From Hymenopellis radicata (Eukaryota; Basidiomycota; Agaricomycetes; Agaricales; Physalacriaceae): a DNA stretch of 64,000 nucleotides. A program made the translations under genes and the position numbers. The stretch's first letter is position 1, and each line of letters begins with the position of its first letter. Positions 10,611 through 21,689 of this stretch are shown here, one piece after another. The notes below the pieces were generated by a model. The model had not been told where the DNA came from, searched no databases, and was given only the letters and a program-made list of their open reading frames with translations. The stretch covers positions 106,022 through 170,021 of the forward strand of contig JADNRX010000088.1 of assembly GCA_015501595.1 (NCBI GenBank). Direction: 5' to 3'.

Positions 10611-11728
10611 ATAGGATAGCTTGAATACCAAGAATAGGACGAGCGCTACGCCCAACGTTCGATAGTGCTTCCATCATGTCATAGTGCGGCATTGAGAAGG
10701 GAGTGTGCTGCTTGACATGAATCATTCGCCGTGGAAGTCGGTTCGTACGAAGGCTCTTACTGAAGATCTGAAAGGTGTCTGTGCCTCAAAGTATACGATG
10801 TTCTCGTGCAGAAGTGGAGTGTGAGATTGAGACTGAGGCTGAGAGTGGTCTCAGTACGAAGATAAGACGAACATTGAGGTAAAAATATCTGGAACGCTAA
10901 ACACAATAACTGTGGCAATTGATACTACATATGACAACAATGGCACTACTCTCCGAGAAGAGCAAAGGATTCCAAAAATTTGAGTTTGACACACCGACGT
11001 TGAGGTCAACATCGGCGGCCGACCAATAGTCGACCCCGTCGATGTGCCCCACAACATGCAGACGTCGTCCAGAGACGATCATCACGCGCCGTGCGAACCC
11101 TCCACTGCGCTCAAGGCTTCCCCTCTTCGGCCCTTCCCGGAAGATCTTTTCTCGTGGAGACAAAGATGATCGTGCGATGCACATGCAGATGCAGATACGG
11201 CCCATGCGTAGGGTGCCAGATATCAAATCGAAGTAAAGGACGCGCGTGAATGACGCCGACGTCGCTGAAGTAAGGTCGGTGCAGGTACCTCGGAAGGCCG
11301 AAGCCCCAACACAGCTTCAGTTCGTATGTTCAGACACCGCCGCGAGACAGTGCTGGCGTCCTAAGACACATTGGCGCGGAGGGTCTCCGGGGACACCGTC
11401 GACGCTGTCCCGCCATGGTCCTCATATCATGGGACACGCAGGACAAGCAACCTAGCCCTATTCGCGAAGGAGGACGCTTTGAAAACAAAGGCCTGTGCGT
11501 AGCGAACGTTGTGGGGAAGGGCAAGAAGCGATAGAGAAGAAAATGGAAGTCGTGGGGTTTATATAGATTCCCTGTATTTGGTACTGCTTGGTCCTGTGGC
11601 GTATGGTGTTAGACCCAATGAGTACACATAGAGCCCTTTTGTCCAGGAGAAATGGATTAGTCGTCTCAGCTGTACAGTTCATATTTTCAGTTCATATTTT
11701 CGTTCTGTAGGACAACGTTGATGGAGGT
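10611..11728 (+). other. intergenic, no supportable gene
   Basis: A minus-strand frame at about 11226-10900 (containing GHIDGVDYWSAADVDLNVG) has plausible composition but no recognisable domain or clear splice partners. Nothing else stands out. Confidence 0.35.
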
Positions 11729-13134
11729 TTGATGGAGGCTTCTGAACTTGAACGGAAAATCGGAACATCGGGCCGTTTAATTTTCGATCGTCCGCCGCGT
11801 GACGTCACACCTATAGCTTTGCTTAAACCCTCGACAGGCAAATATGTCAAGGAGAGGCAGCCTCACCGTCCGTCCCAAGAAGGCTTTACTGTCTACAAGG
11901 TCATATATCGACCAGATGGACGGTGGTCTAACCTCCGTACAAGGTAAGCTCACCGCGAATTTTACTTGACGACAGCAAGTTCACGAACTTCACACCCTTC
12001 AGGAGCCCAGGAAATCATTTCTATGATTACCTCTCGACGCCTTGTTACGAAGCTCATACTTGGACACAATCAGCTGGGAGATGCCGGCTGTATCGTCCTA
12101 TTCCGTTTCCTCTCCTCTGCTATTGGACGAAAGTATCGGATCACAGAGATCAGTTTAAATTCCAACGAAATCAGCGATGAAGGCCTTCTGGCGATATCTG
12201 AGCATCTCAGGAACGATGTCTATCTTAAAGAGTTCTTCTTGCAGAACGTAAGTCGATCTTTTAGAGATCTACACCGAATGCCAGACGAATTCATGGTCCT
12301 TCAGAATAGATTAACAGGCGACGATACCGTTATTCAAACTTTCGCTTCATGTTTAAACACATCTCAGCTCGAGATATTGTCTCTGACCACGAACAGCATG
12401 CTTTCGGACCCATTTTCCACATCCTTTTTTCCTACTCTCAACTCGGATTCCCTCCAAGAGCTGCACATATCCTCTACTGGGATAACGCAGCGATCCCTCG
12501 CACCTATCATTGAATATATATCCTCTGGAAGATGCCGTTTGCATACGCTCAAATGCAATGGTAACAGCTTTGGGCTCCGTGGCGTTTCCACATTGGTGAA
12601 GGCCATTGACACTGGAAATTACTCCCTCGTCAACGTCGAGCTATTTTCGAATCATTCTGCTACCCCGATGACGTGGACGATGAAGATATCCCTGACTGGA
12701 AGACTACCGAAAGTCTACTGGGACGAGTGCTCGGGAGGAACATCTACCTGAGACAGCAGACTGCAAAGGAAGCCTTACAGCTCCTGCGCCATTCTCGTCC
12801 GGCAATCCTCCATCCTTCGTCACGTTTCCCCATCGAGGTTCAACTTTACATACTATCATTCTTGGCCCCAAGTTTATCTGAGGCGCAGCGTCTTAACATC
12901 TATAAATATGCATCTACGCCAAAGACGCTTCCGAATCTTCTTCCGACCCTTCAGAGCTACGACGGTCCAGTTTGCGTTCCGGATCCGCTCAATATGGGGC
13001 TCAGTGTATGGGAGATACATAGGACCGGGGGGTGTACATCATGTTCAGGAAGCCTAGTGTGTCACAGAGACCAGGAGCGCCAGAAGTGGTTGAGCATAGT
13101 TCGATGCTCATTTTTCGATCCTGGCTACCCATAG
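11729..13134 (+). CDS. leucine-rich-repeat (RNI-like) protein with an apparent frameshift
   Basis: Seen: an N-terminal part (KPSTGKYVKERQPH, YRPDGRWSNLR), then LRR units of ribonuclease-inhibitor type: LVTKLILGHNQLGDAGC, ITEISLNSNEISDEGLLAI, LEILSLTTNSML, LQELHISSTGITQRSLAPI, LHTLKCNGNSFGLRGVS. An intron at about 12248-12310 is well formed. The C-terminal part (FPIEVQLYILSFLAPSLSEA, TLPNLLPTL, then a Cys-containing GGCTSCSGSLVC tail) resembles an F-box-like helical region. Odd: near 12660 the frame must shift by one base to continue into PDDVDDEDIPDW, and no intron signals are there, so one nucleotide is missing or the gene is decaying. The join of the first two exons is also not certain. Likely a protein-interaction scaffold; partner unknown. 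Confidence 0.6.
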
Positions 13135-14474
13135 GAACGCATCTGTTGGCTTTTCATTTGGGACTTGAATTAGTAATATATTTTTACTTTAGAACCCGAA
13201 CGTCAGCTCATCCTTTCCTTCTTCAGACTTCGCGAGTAGTGTCCAATCATGAATTTGCATCACCCGTCTCGTATGATATCGAAGACACGACCTTCGCTGG
13301 TTTCTTGTGCCGGTAAGATACAATACGACACTCGACGATTGAAACCGGCTTTGATCCGCATCAGGACCTCTGCATCCGCCCATGCAACGTTCTGCTGGCA
13401 CTGTATATCGCTCATAGTCCTCAAGGTTATAGCCGTTATCGATTGCGCAATGTAAGAAGACCTTGAGTATCCTCGACCGAACTCTGTGCCAATCATGGTC
13501 TGTTCGTCAGCCGCGTATTTTTGTCGCCTACACCTGTGACCAATAGGAGAACAAGACCTTCAAAACACTCTCATCCTCGTATCTCCGTACCTTTGGTGCA
13601 GTGTTTACTCCGAAAAGGAGAGGACTAGGGACAACTATCCTGATTATCCGTGATGGTCAGGACCTAGCGAGCCCGGTTTGATGTCTCATGTTTACTGCAT
13701 TCGTCAGAGAGCCCTCACACTTCTCCATCGCTGTGTGCTCCTTCGCACCTTTCCGAGAATTATCGTTCCACGTATCGACAATCCGCGCTTGTCCGATCAA
13801 CAATGCGGCGTCCAATCGACACTTCCACTTGGTACCAACGCCACCCGGAGGTTTCGAGACGCCATTAGTATGTCATCTGATTTTCTGGAGACAACGCCTT
13901 GCATATTCATGCAACAGTTGGTCCCACTCATTGATTTCACGTAATTTCGACTCGCATGGCTCCCTTGAAGTTCTACCGCCGGTTCAACAGACTTGGAAAG
14001 TAAGGCCTTATCGATTTCCTTTAACTGTACGCCGTCTTCCGTTCGACTTGATCTTGATTCTAATGTTTAGGAACTCGTGGCGCAGGTGGCGCGCCACCTT
14101 TAGATTTAATGAACTGAGGATTCGTCATTTCTATATCGTTCAAGGAAAACATTATCCGAGATGTCGTGGTCCGTGGATGAGGATCCTCGAGGCTTGAGGA
14201 TCCTTCATTTCAAAAGAACTGAAATTACGCATGGGTCCAGCGAACTTGCGATCACCAAGAGGACCTCAGGTTTGATGTAGACGGAACCTTACGGTCCGTT
14301 CGTGGACTGCTTGGATTCGGTTGGCTGATAGAAAGTAACGAGGCGAGGTTTCTCGTAACGCATTATGGTTAAGAACCGTTCTTGCCAGCCGCTTTTCGTA
14401 AACAAGTCAATGGAAAGTATGATAAGCAGTCCCGGCTCGTCTACACTGGATCGAAAGGACTCATACATGATACA
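13135..14474 (+). other. intergenic or decayed DNA, nothing recognised
   Basis: Overlapping weak frames occur at 13190-13500 and 13688-14197 (+) without motifs. The splice-like signals present do not build a consistent protein. Confidence 0.35.
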
Positions 14475-15238
14475 TCAATAAACACCGGGGACGAGAGAAT
14501 ACGGTACTCTCCGGGACCATTCAATCCACTGCTCTCCAAACTTCTTTTCCAACATCTCGTCCTCCCTCGACGTTCTCAAGCACAAACTCAATACGACCGC
14601 CGATGCAACGAGGATCCAGTATCCCACGAGCAGCTTTCCGAGCCACATGTCAAGGAGTCCAGACTGTGTCACCCATGAGCCCGTCGCCTGGCTGCATATC
14701 GCGCCGACGATGGTCAGGATCATCCCGGTGTAGCTAGGGTGGCGCACAACCGCATATGGGCCGTCGGTGATGAGCCGATGGCCCTGCTGGATGCTTAGCT
14801 CAAATGTGAAGAAGCGGCCGAGTGTGTGGTAGCATTGGAGTCGAAGGAATGTGCCTAGCATGGTTAACGCATTTCCCAGCAGGAATAAGGGCGTTATGGC
14901 GATAGCACGGGAGGCATGGGGGCGGAATTCGAGGCGCGAGAGCACATATTCAGGGAATGGGTGATTCGTGCTCGCCAAGAGAATGACCACTGTTTCGATA
15001 ATCTCTAGACTCCAGCTTATTCCCTAAAAGCGAATTCTTCAAAGATTCACAACAGGCGTTTCCACAAAAACCTTACCCTCAGAAACACGCAAGGCCACGC
15101 TAGACTTTTGAGAAATCGTTCTCTCCAGTCGGGAACGATATGTTCCTCCGGAGGAAGAGGTGAATTGGGAGGTTTTCCTGTGATACGCATGCCAATCGCG
15201 TCGGAAAACAGCAGAGGTATCTTCAGTAAGGGAGTCAT
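14475..15238 (-). CDS. isoprenylcysteine O-methyltransferase (ICMT/PEMT-like) membrane protein
   Basis: Family role: methylates the C-terminal prenylcysteine of CaaX proteins (or a related small substrate) using SAM, in the ER membrane. Seen: exon 1 15238-15077 (MTPLLKIPLLFSDAIG, TGKPPNSPLPPEE), a 53-nt intron with GTAAGG and TTTTAG ends, then exon 2 15023-14475, together 236 residues. Hydrophobic segments alternate with the SAM-binding signature DGPYAVVRHPSYTG and the C-terminal SREDEMLEKKFGEQWIEW, ending RRVPYSLVPGVY. Length and order fit the basidiomycete ICMT-like family, which has many paralogues. Substrate cannot be told from sequence. Intact. Confidence 0.85.
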
Positions 15239-17202
15239 GACGATTCACAATGGGAAATGGTGGGGCATGCATGGCGATTCTTTAAATCGAAGAATTCGAG
15301 AGGAGTTGGAATTTGGATCAGGTTCTACACGCTACGCGCCTGTCAATCAGGTGCGAAAATTCACGTTAAAAACAGAACGACATACACGCTCACATGGTTG
15401 CGGATTCGGTACACGGAGTCGGAGATCCTTGGTCTCCGATCGAACCCTGACGACTGCGACAGAGAACTAGGATGGCGGTGACATGTTTGAGTACCGGCTG
15501 TTCGCTTGTTGACCAAAGTAAACGCGAGCTCAAACTCCGAAGGGTCAGGCGGCGTTGCGCGTCAGTCCGAGTTTTTCCTGCGTATTCGAGAAATCTTGAC
15601 CGAAGCGACAGCGCGTAGAGTAAGAAGAGAAAGGACGCCGAGGTTCTGAAGTATAACGCTGCAAGTTAGATGGACATGCTGATCATGAGATCCGAATCAA
15701 CAACTTACACGCCAATGACATCCCTGTAGACTCGAACCACGTAAAGTGCCGTGAGCTTCAAGCGGCCTGTTCATGTATCTATCCGGCGTTAAACGTACTG
15801 GAGGGGATGTTGATTAGGAAGATGTTGATTAGAAAGTCTGTTCGGCTCGATGTTTTTGCGTGATGAACTGGCGAATGCCGGCCTTTACATTGAGGAAAGC
15901 AACAAGTGAACTTGATAAAGAACGAAATTCACGGAAGCCTGTCAGATTGGAGCGGCTCCAGTCTAGACCCGAAAATGAGGAATCGCGACTTGACTTCAGA
16001 AAGAACAGACCCCAAACATTACTTCGTAATGAGTACCTCCACCCGCGTCGACTGAGAGCCGAAGAGAACATATGTTTGGTTACCTATGCCAATGACCGGC
16101 CTTTGATATCATCAAGGCTCGTCAACGCCACAGTCCACTTGTTAGCGAATATTTGAAATTATCGCAGATAGAAATTGGCCGGACACCCTCACGAGGACGT
16201 TAAGGTAAAAAGACGCAATACGTCAGTGCTTTTCGGATCGGTTGCCAAGCGCACGGCTCTCAGCAAGCCCTTGTTGACACCGAAAAAACCGCGTAGAGCT
16301 ATGGGCCAGTGACACTTACAAAAAGCCCTTCGGGAAGGCAAAGGAAACATCCGAAGTAACGCCAAAGAAAGTGGTGCTACGGGCTTGGAAAACGACCTCC
16401 AGAGAGCGTAATACGAGGGAGCACCGTCCGTGAGATGGTTGGGATGCTGGTTGCAAGAAGAGGAGGTTATGACATCATAGCCCGAATGAAAATGGTCGGG
16501 GCGAGGCGGTTCGCCGGCGGGCGCTCTGCACATAGTCTGACCGATGTCGAAAGTCCGCACTTGTCTTGAAGAACATCGTGACAAGCAAGAAAATGAGTTT
16601 ACATCGTGTAACTCAATGCTGAGTACAGGTGCAGTTAGGGTTAGGGTTGCTTATTTCTGCACTTGTGTTGGGACTTCATTGCCTCGCACCTTTCCTTCGA
16701 CAACTTCATTTACATCGGACGAAAGATCACTTTGACCAGGCTTTGCATCTTGTTCTGTTCGGCCGATGTTAGAATACCGATACGCGAAAGAGGAAACGGC
16801 TGACTGTAGACAGACGCAGGGCCTTCCTTCTTCTTCGCATCTTGCTGCATGGCAAGCACAGCACCTGCGGAAAGCACTATGGATCCTACAGCCGCGAATG
16901 CCTGGACAACAAGCTTTAGAAAGTGTGGCGCATGGAGCCTGGTTGAAAACCACGCACAATTGATGGTTTAATGCGGGCGGACATTGTAGACGGCGTTCTC
17001 TAATGAGTTGAGAGGTTTAGGTGGTCGTGATAGTTGAGAATGAAAGAATCAACGCCGATCCGTGTCTAATAACTGCTATGACATCAGTAGGTCACGCAGT
17101 CCGTCATTGGGTTTGAGTCGACGCTGCGACGGAGAGCGATAGGAACTTGCACAGTTCAAAGGGTCAAAACATCGCGATAAGTGATGAAAACAAGTGACAA
17201 AA
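15239..17202 (-). other. ~2 kb without a recognisable gene
   Basis: Several frames of 80-130 codons occur on both strands (for example 16584-16189 - and 15860-16156 +), none with motifs or consistent splicing. A 16-nt TTAGGG-like stretch at 16634-16649 is too short to be a telomeric relic. Confidence 0.4.
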
Positions 17203-18490
17203 TTAGACTGCAAACATCTCCATTGAAGTACGAGCCACTCCTGAATATTCCACCAAGAGGTTATCAGAGCAACCGGAGCCCAATGCTAAGAGAGCAGGTT
17301 AAAAAATAACATGACAGAAGCAAGAGGTTCGTACCAGCATTCCGATCCAAGCAGGCTCCCAGTACACGAAACCAGCGCCGTGGCCACCAGAAAGGCCATC
17401 TAAGATGTTGACGAGGTCACCGACCCAAGTGACTTGCCCAGTGGCAGAGACAGGTATGTCTTCCGTGAGATCAACGCCTGGACACTCTACTGGCCAGTCC
17501 GTTTCGACAAGCATCACGTCCTATATTCAGATAAATTCGGAAAGGATGAAAGAACATGATAGAACGCACCTTTGAGTAACTCAAGACGATGTTGCTCAAG
17601 CTCGACCGAAGGGCGTTGAGGTAGCGCCCGAATCATAGAACGGATACATGGAGAAGCCCATAACATCAACGTCATCTTCAGACAAGGCACCTTGAATGAA
17701 AACCTGGTCGTAGAAGGATGACACTCCTTCCCCGTACCATCCGTTGGCTATGTGAATGACAGTCTTGGTAGACGAAGAAGCGGAGCGGACAGCGCTGACG
17801 GCTGAATGTAACAGTTGAGAAAGAGGTGAATATCCGTTCTTCGAGATCTGGCCGGTGGCCAGAGCATGCCATCGTTAATCTCGTTACCGACCTGTGGAAA
17901 GGGTCATGGAAGTCTGTATGGTTACACGGCGGCCACGCATGCCTACCTGGATGAAATCGATGGCGAGACCAGCGTCGACAAAGCTCTGAACGACGTCGAG
18001 GGTGTACCTACGTCGAACCATCAGTGAACGGCGCGTAATGGCAGAGTTTCAGGCACGTACGTGTATATCTGAGTGTTCAAGCTGTCGAGGTCCGTAGCCC
18101 ATGCTGAAGGAATGGCTTGATTGGCGGGGTCGGCCCCTGATGAATTATTAACGAGCAGAGAAAAAAGAAAACACGTAGGAACTCACAGGTATCACTGTAA
18201 TGAAGGTCCACCATTATTGCCATTCCAGCATTTGCGGCCCTCTGCGCCAACGCTAACCCATAGTCAAGGTTGTAGTCCGAAGCATCGTCAGTCCATATCC
18301 TGATACGGGCCAGATTCGCTCCGTAGCTCGCCAGAATCGTCTCTAACGGTTCCACCGAGCCTCCGGCAGAATATGTGGTTCCACCTTCCTCCAAGAGGGC
18401 CAAGGAAGATATATCCGCGCCGCGATAGGATATCGCGAGGACTTCCGTCAAGGGAGCCAAAAGCGCGACAAGTGAAAGGAACGAAAACAT
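17203..18490 (-). pseudogene. arabinogalactan endo-beta-1,4-galactanase (GH53) with three single-base losses
   Basis: Family role: secreted enzyme cutting beta-1,4-galactan in pectin side chains. Seen: start 18490 with signal peptide MFSFLSLVALLAPLTEVLA, then ISYRGADISSLALLEEGG, RIRIWTDDASDYNLDYGLA, MAIMVDLHYSDTWADP, the acid/base Glu in VGNEINDGMLWP, the nucleophile Glu in VMLVETDWPVECPG, and the late motif GFVYWEPAWIG. Introns are well formed. Odd: the frame is lost at about 17860 (Trp-Pro-Thr-Gly needs one more A), at about 17610 (one C short before LNALRSSLSN), and at about 17339 (one A short at WIGN), each in a short homopolymer. Codons on either side stay conserved. This is either recent decay or uncorrected sequencing indels. 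A piece is copied at 26163-26539. Confidence 0.88.
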
Positions 18491-18522
18491 TTTTGAGGGG
18501 ACGGGTCGCGGTGGATTATCGC

Positions 18523-18530
18523 GTTTATAT
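18523..18530 (-). promoter_or_regulatory. TATA box of the GH53 gene
   Basis: TATATAAA on the minus strand, about 33-40 nt before the ATG at 18490. A short distance, but the best match in the upstream region. Confidence 0.45.
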
Positions 18531-18799
18531 ACATACCCCCCAGCTCGGAGGCCTTGCCTGTGAGACTACATACGGGCAACCAATTACTATCCACGTGGAA
18601 ACAGCAAGCCGCAACTTATATTCCAGAAGACTTCTGAAAGAAGTGTCCGCTGACGACACGAGCTTTTGAAGTTTTTGTAAGTCAACGCAAGTACTTACGA
18701 GCAGGAGGTCCATCACCCCGCTGCGGATGGCAGTCACGTAGTAGAAGGTGTGTCCAGTTGGAGAGCACGGGAAAGCCACGGAGTATCCAACTAGGCTCT

Positions 18800-19084
18800 T
18801 ACAAAAGGTTACGGCAGCACGTAGTCAACGGACTTGCAAGTATGCGAACAGCGCGACCAAAGAAGGGTTGGTGGGATGGACGCACTCGAGCCAACTGGGC
18901 GCCCGTGCGTCGCATCAGGAAATTTTTAGAAGTGTCTGGACCGGTACGTGGTTCTGGTAGCGTTCCGATAAGTAGCGGACTGGTAGGGACTGGTTGACAT
19001 CGATGGATTTTCGAGCGCACAGGGAGATGTGATCATGTGAGAGAGAATTTCAATGATAATTTCTGTGGGCAGGAGATCGAACAT
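18800..19084 (-). CDS. F-box protein fragment
   Basis: The ATG at 19084 begins MFDLLPTEIIIEILSHM, matching the first helix of F-box domains, which bind Skp1 in SCF ubiquitin ligases. The frame ends after about 50 residues. A continuation in another frame (about 19020-18800) may be a second exon or a shifted remnant. No substrate-binding repeats can be seen. X fragment E starts 50 bp upstream and could have disturbed its promoter. Confidence 0.4.
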
Positions 19085-19134
19085 GGTGGTTGGTGACAAG
19101 GCGCTTCCTTCAACTTGTCCGCAACCGTCATGAT

Positions 19135-19420
19135 GGGCGACGCCTGGACCTTTCTGGCCGGCTTGCCCAATTCGACCGCGTCGGCAAGGCTCTACGCCGC
19201 CATGATATACCTCGCAGCTCTGCATTTTGCTCAAACGCTGCTGAGCAGCTCATACTATGTCTTGGTAGGTCGTCGATGTCAACCCTCGTCGAACTTGCGC
19301 GATGTTTCAATAATTATAGGGTGCCCAGCGACTACTACACCCTGGAATCGTACACCGAAGCTCAGTCAAACGAATCGCAGCTCCAGGACAACTCACCACC
19401 GCGGTCCTCGACGTAGGCAA
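19135..19420 (+). repeat. 5' fragment of element X (fragment E)
   Basis: Matches the 5' part of X copies A and B (inverse strand at about 6380-6120 and 23040-22890), including TTTGCTCAAACGCTGCTGAG and GCGATGTTTCAATAATTAT. It lacks the repeat ORF and the palindromes. A frame reading FAQTLLSS..YHVLVGRR is open in A, B and here, so this part may once have been coding. Confidence 0.65.
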
Positions 19421-20060
19421 ATTCGCAACGGTCCCTGCGAGCTCGCAGGACATTTTCACCGTGTCCTCTTTCACGGACGCCTCGGATGGCGCAGAATACT
19501 GCATCATCTCCGAAGCGTATGCCAACTCGGATAATTACTATGTTAATGGGCGGGGACTCTTCGTAAACGCGTCTCTTGGTATACACCTTGCCTCGCCTCA
19601 CCCCATATTTGGCTTCGATACACCGGACAGGCTGTTACATTAAGTATTCCAATTGAGTGGGCCAAAAGGCCTGACCGGCATCGTTCTGCATACGCTGTGG
19701 CTACGGATTGTATACCCTCCGCGAACAGAACGATTTATTACCATCATGCTAAGGTATGTCTTCGTCTTCGTCATCGGCTGTGTATCATATTCTTTCCATG
19801 ATACAGAACTAACACTTCAGTGTGGCCAGTGCGGCCATCCATTCATGGCAAGAGGCAAACGGCGGCTGCCCTTCGGAGTCTTCGCATATATTCAGCTTCA
19901 CGGCAAAGCCTCTACTTGTTCGATAGTCGACGTGATGGTATCTGTTGGCCTTGGCATGTCTATCAATATTCACTTTACTCAGCTTCTGATACCGATCTGA
20001 ATGTCGTCAATTCATTCAGACTACCTAACACTCGAATTCAGTCGGAATGCTGAGGTATCG
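19421..20060 (+). other. orphan coding-like stretch and intergenic DNA
   Basis: The frame from about 19400 to 19643 reads LDVGKFATVPASSQDIF and EYCIISEAYANSDNYYVNG, plausible as an exon of a secreted protein, but without start, partners or a recognised domain. 19650-20060 holds nothing recognised. Confidence 0.3.
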
Positions 20061-20092
20061 GCAGATCTGTCTTTATCAGCAGATCGTTGACC

Positions 20093-20099
20093 TATAAAA
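20093..20099 (+). promoter_or_regulatory. TATA box of the aldo-keto reductase gene
   Basis: TATAAAA lies 41 nt before the ATG at 20134. The intervening leader is pyrimidine-rich. Confidence 0.6.
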
Positions 20100-20133
20100 G
20101 CGACCTCAACTTCGGATTATTTCGCTGTGTACA

Positions 20134-21480
20134 ATGTCCACTATCTTTGTTCCCGCTCCCGAGCCTCGCTCGAAACTGGGTATTTACCGCGTCTTGTCAT
20201 CACGTGCGGGTATTCGTGTATCCCCCCTGCAGCTAGGCGCCATGAGCCTTGGTGATAAATGGGATGAATTTTTAGGGTCTATGGACAAGAAGACGAGTTT
20301 CGACATTCTAGACGCGTACTACGATATGGGTGGCAATTTCATCGATACGGCGAACCTTTAGTGAGTCTTGTTTCTTTTCAATCGTGCGATAAATCTTCAT
20401 CAGGCGTAGTCAGGACGAGACTTCTGAGGAGTTCATTGGAGAATGGGCTGAAAAGCGCGGAGTCCGTGATCAACTTGTAATCGCGACCAAGGTAAATTTC
20501 AAATTGTCATTGACTTCTGGCTTGGGCTAATGCTGTCCAAGTACTCAACAAACTACAAAAGAGGAAACGACGTGGAGCAAAAGATTAACTACACCGGAAA
20601 TCATAGCAAGTCCCTCTACCTCAGTGTGGAAGCCAGCCTCAAAAAGTTACGCACGGACTACATCGACATCCTCTATATCCATTGGTGGGACTACGAGACC
20701 TCTGTTCCAGAGGCAATGGACAGCCTCCATCACCTTGTTGCAGCTCGTAAGGTGCTTTACCTTGGCATCTCCGACACGCCTGCTTGGGTTGTCGCACAGG
20801 CCAATCAATACGCCATTGACCACGGAAAGACGCCGTTCGTTATCTACCAAGGAAGATGGAGTGTCTTAGAGCGCTCGTTTGAGCGAGAGATCGTCCCAAT
20901 GGCGCGGTCTTTCGGGCTCGCTTTGGCGCCTTTCCAAGTGCTAGGCGCTGGAAGGTTGAGGACCGAGGCGGAGGATAAGCGAAGGCGTGAGACAGGCGAA
21001 AGTGAAAGGACCGTCGGCGGTGCTGGTAACGTCTCCTCTACTAGGACAGAGCTTGAGATCAAGTTGTCTAGTGCGCTAGAGAAGGTTGCCAACGAAGTCG
21101 GGGCTAAGAGCATAACATCTGGTTCGTCGTTCTTCGTATTCTGCATCGTATTCTTATTCTTGGGCATAGTCGCCATCGCGTATGTCATGCAGAAGATGCC
21201 ATACGTTTTCCCCATAATCGGGGGACGAAAGGTCGAGCACCTCAAGGCAAACCTTGAAGCTTTGGACATCACACTGTCAAAGGAACAAATCAAGTACTTG
21301 GAGGACTGCAACCCGCTTGATTACGGTTTCCCAGTTGGCCAATTGGTGCGTCTGCATTTGCCTCAAATGGCATGAACTTACGATCCGTTTCTCTAGGGTG
21401 ATGGTACAACCTACAACCCCTTCTTGCTGTCGGCTGCTCGATTGGCGAAGCAGCCTCTCCCGGAGCCCATCAAACCATAA
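20134..21480 (+). CDS. aldo-keto reductase (aryl-alcohol dehydrogenase / norsolorinic acid reductase-like)
   Basis: Family role: NADPH-dependent reduction of aldehydes or ketones in the cytosol. Exons 20134-20360, 20410-20491, 20542-21121, 21170-21345 and 21397-21480 give about 382 residues. The tetrad is visible: Asp and Tyr in [14 protein letters not shown] (the Tyr codon spans intron 1), Lys in LVIATKYS, His in [10 protein letters not shown]. Other marks are [39 protein letters not shown] and the NADPH-binding end [13 protein letters not shown]. The tail ends [17 protein letters not shown]. Odd: the fourth-exon intron (48 nt) has no stop and keeps frame, so retention would only add 16 hydrophobic residues. 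A TATA box lies upstream. Intact; substrate unknown. Confidence 0.9.
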
Positions 21481-21689
21481 GTAAACCAAGTTCATGTAGT
21501 GTGTATATTTTCGTTTTGGTTACTCTATTTTGTGAAAATGCCATCGCTGTCCTCACAACCTCATCCTTGATCGCACTCCACACCAAGTCGGTTTAGGGTA
21601 TACAATAATCAGATCCAATGATATACTGTGTCTTCCAGTCTACGGCTATGAGTACAAAACGAGCCGGTGCTTGCGACAGAGAAGAAAGA

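Noticed and set aside
13688..14197. 170-codon plus-strand frame
   Set aside because: Composition is unlike neighbouring proteins, it has no recognisable domain, and other frames over it are equally open.
16634..16649. Interstitial telomere-like TTAGGG repeat
   Set aside because: Only about two and a half units; expected by chance in this much sequence and not at an assembly edge.
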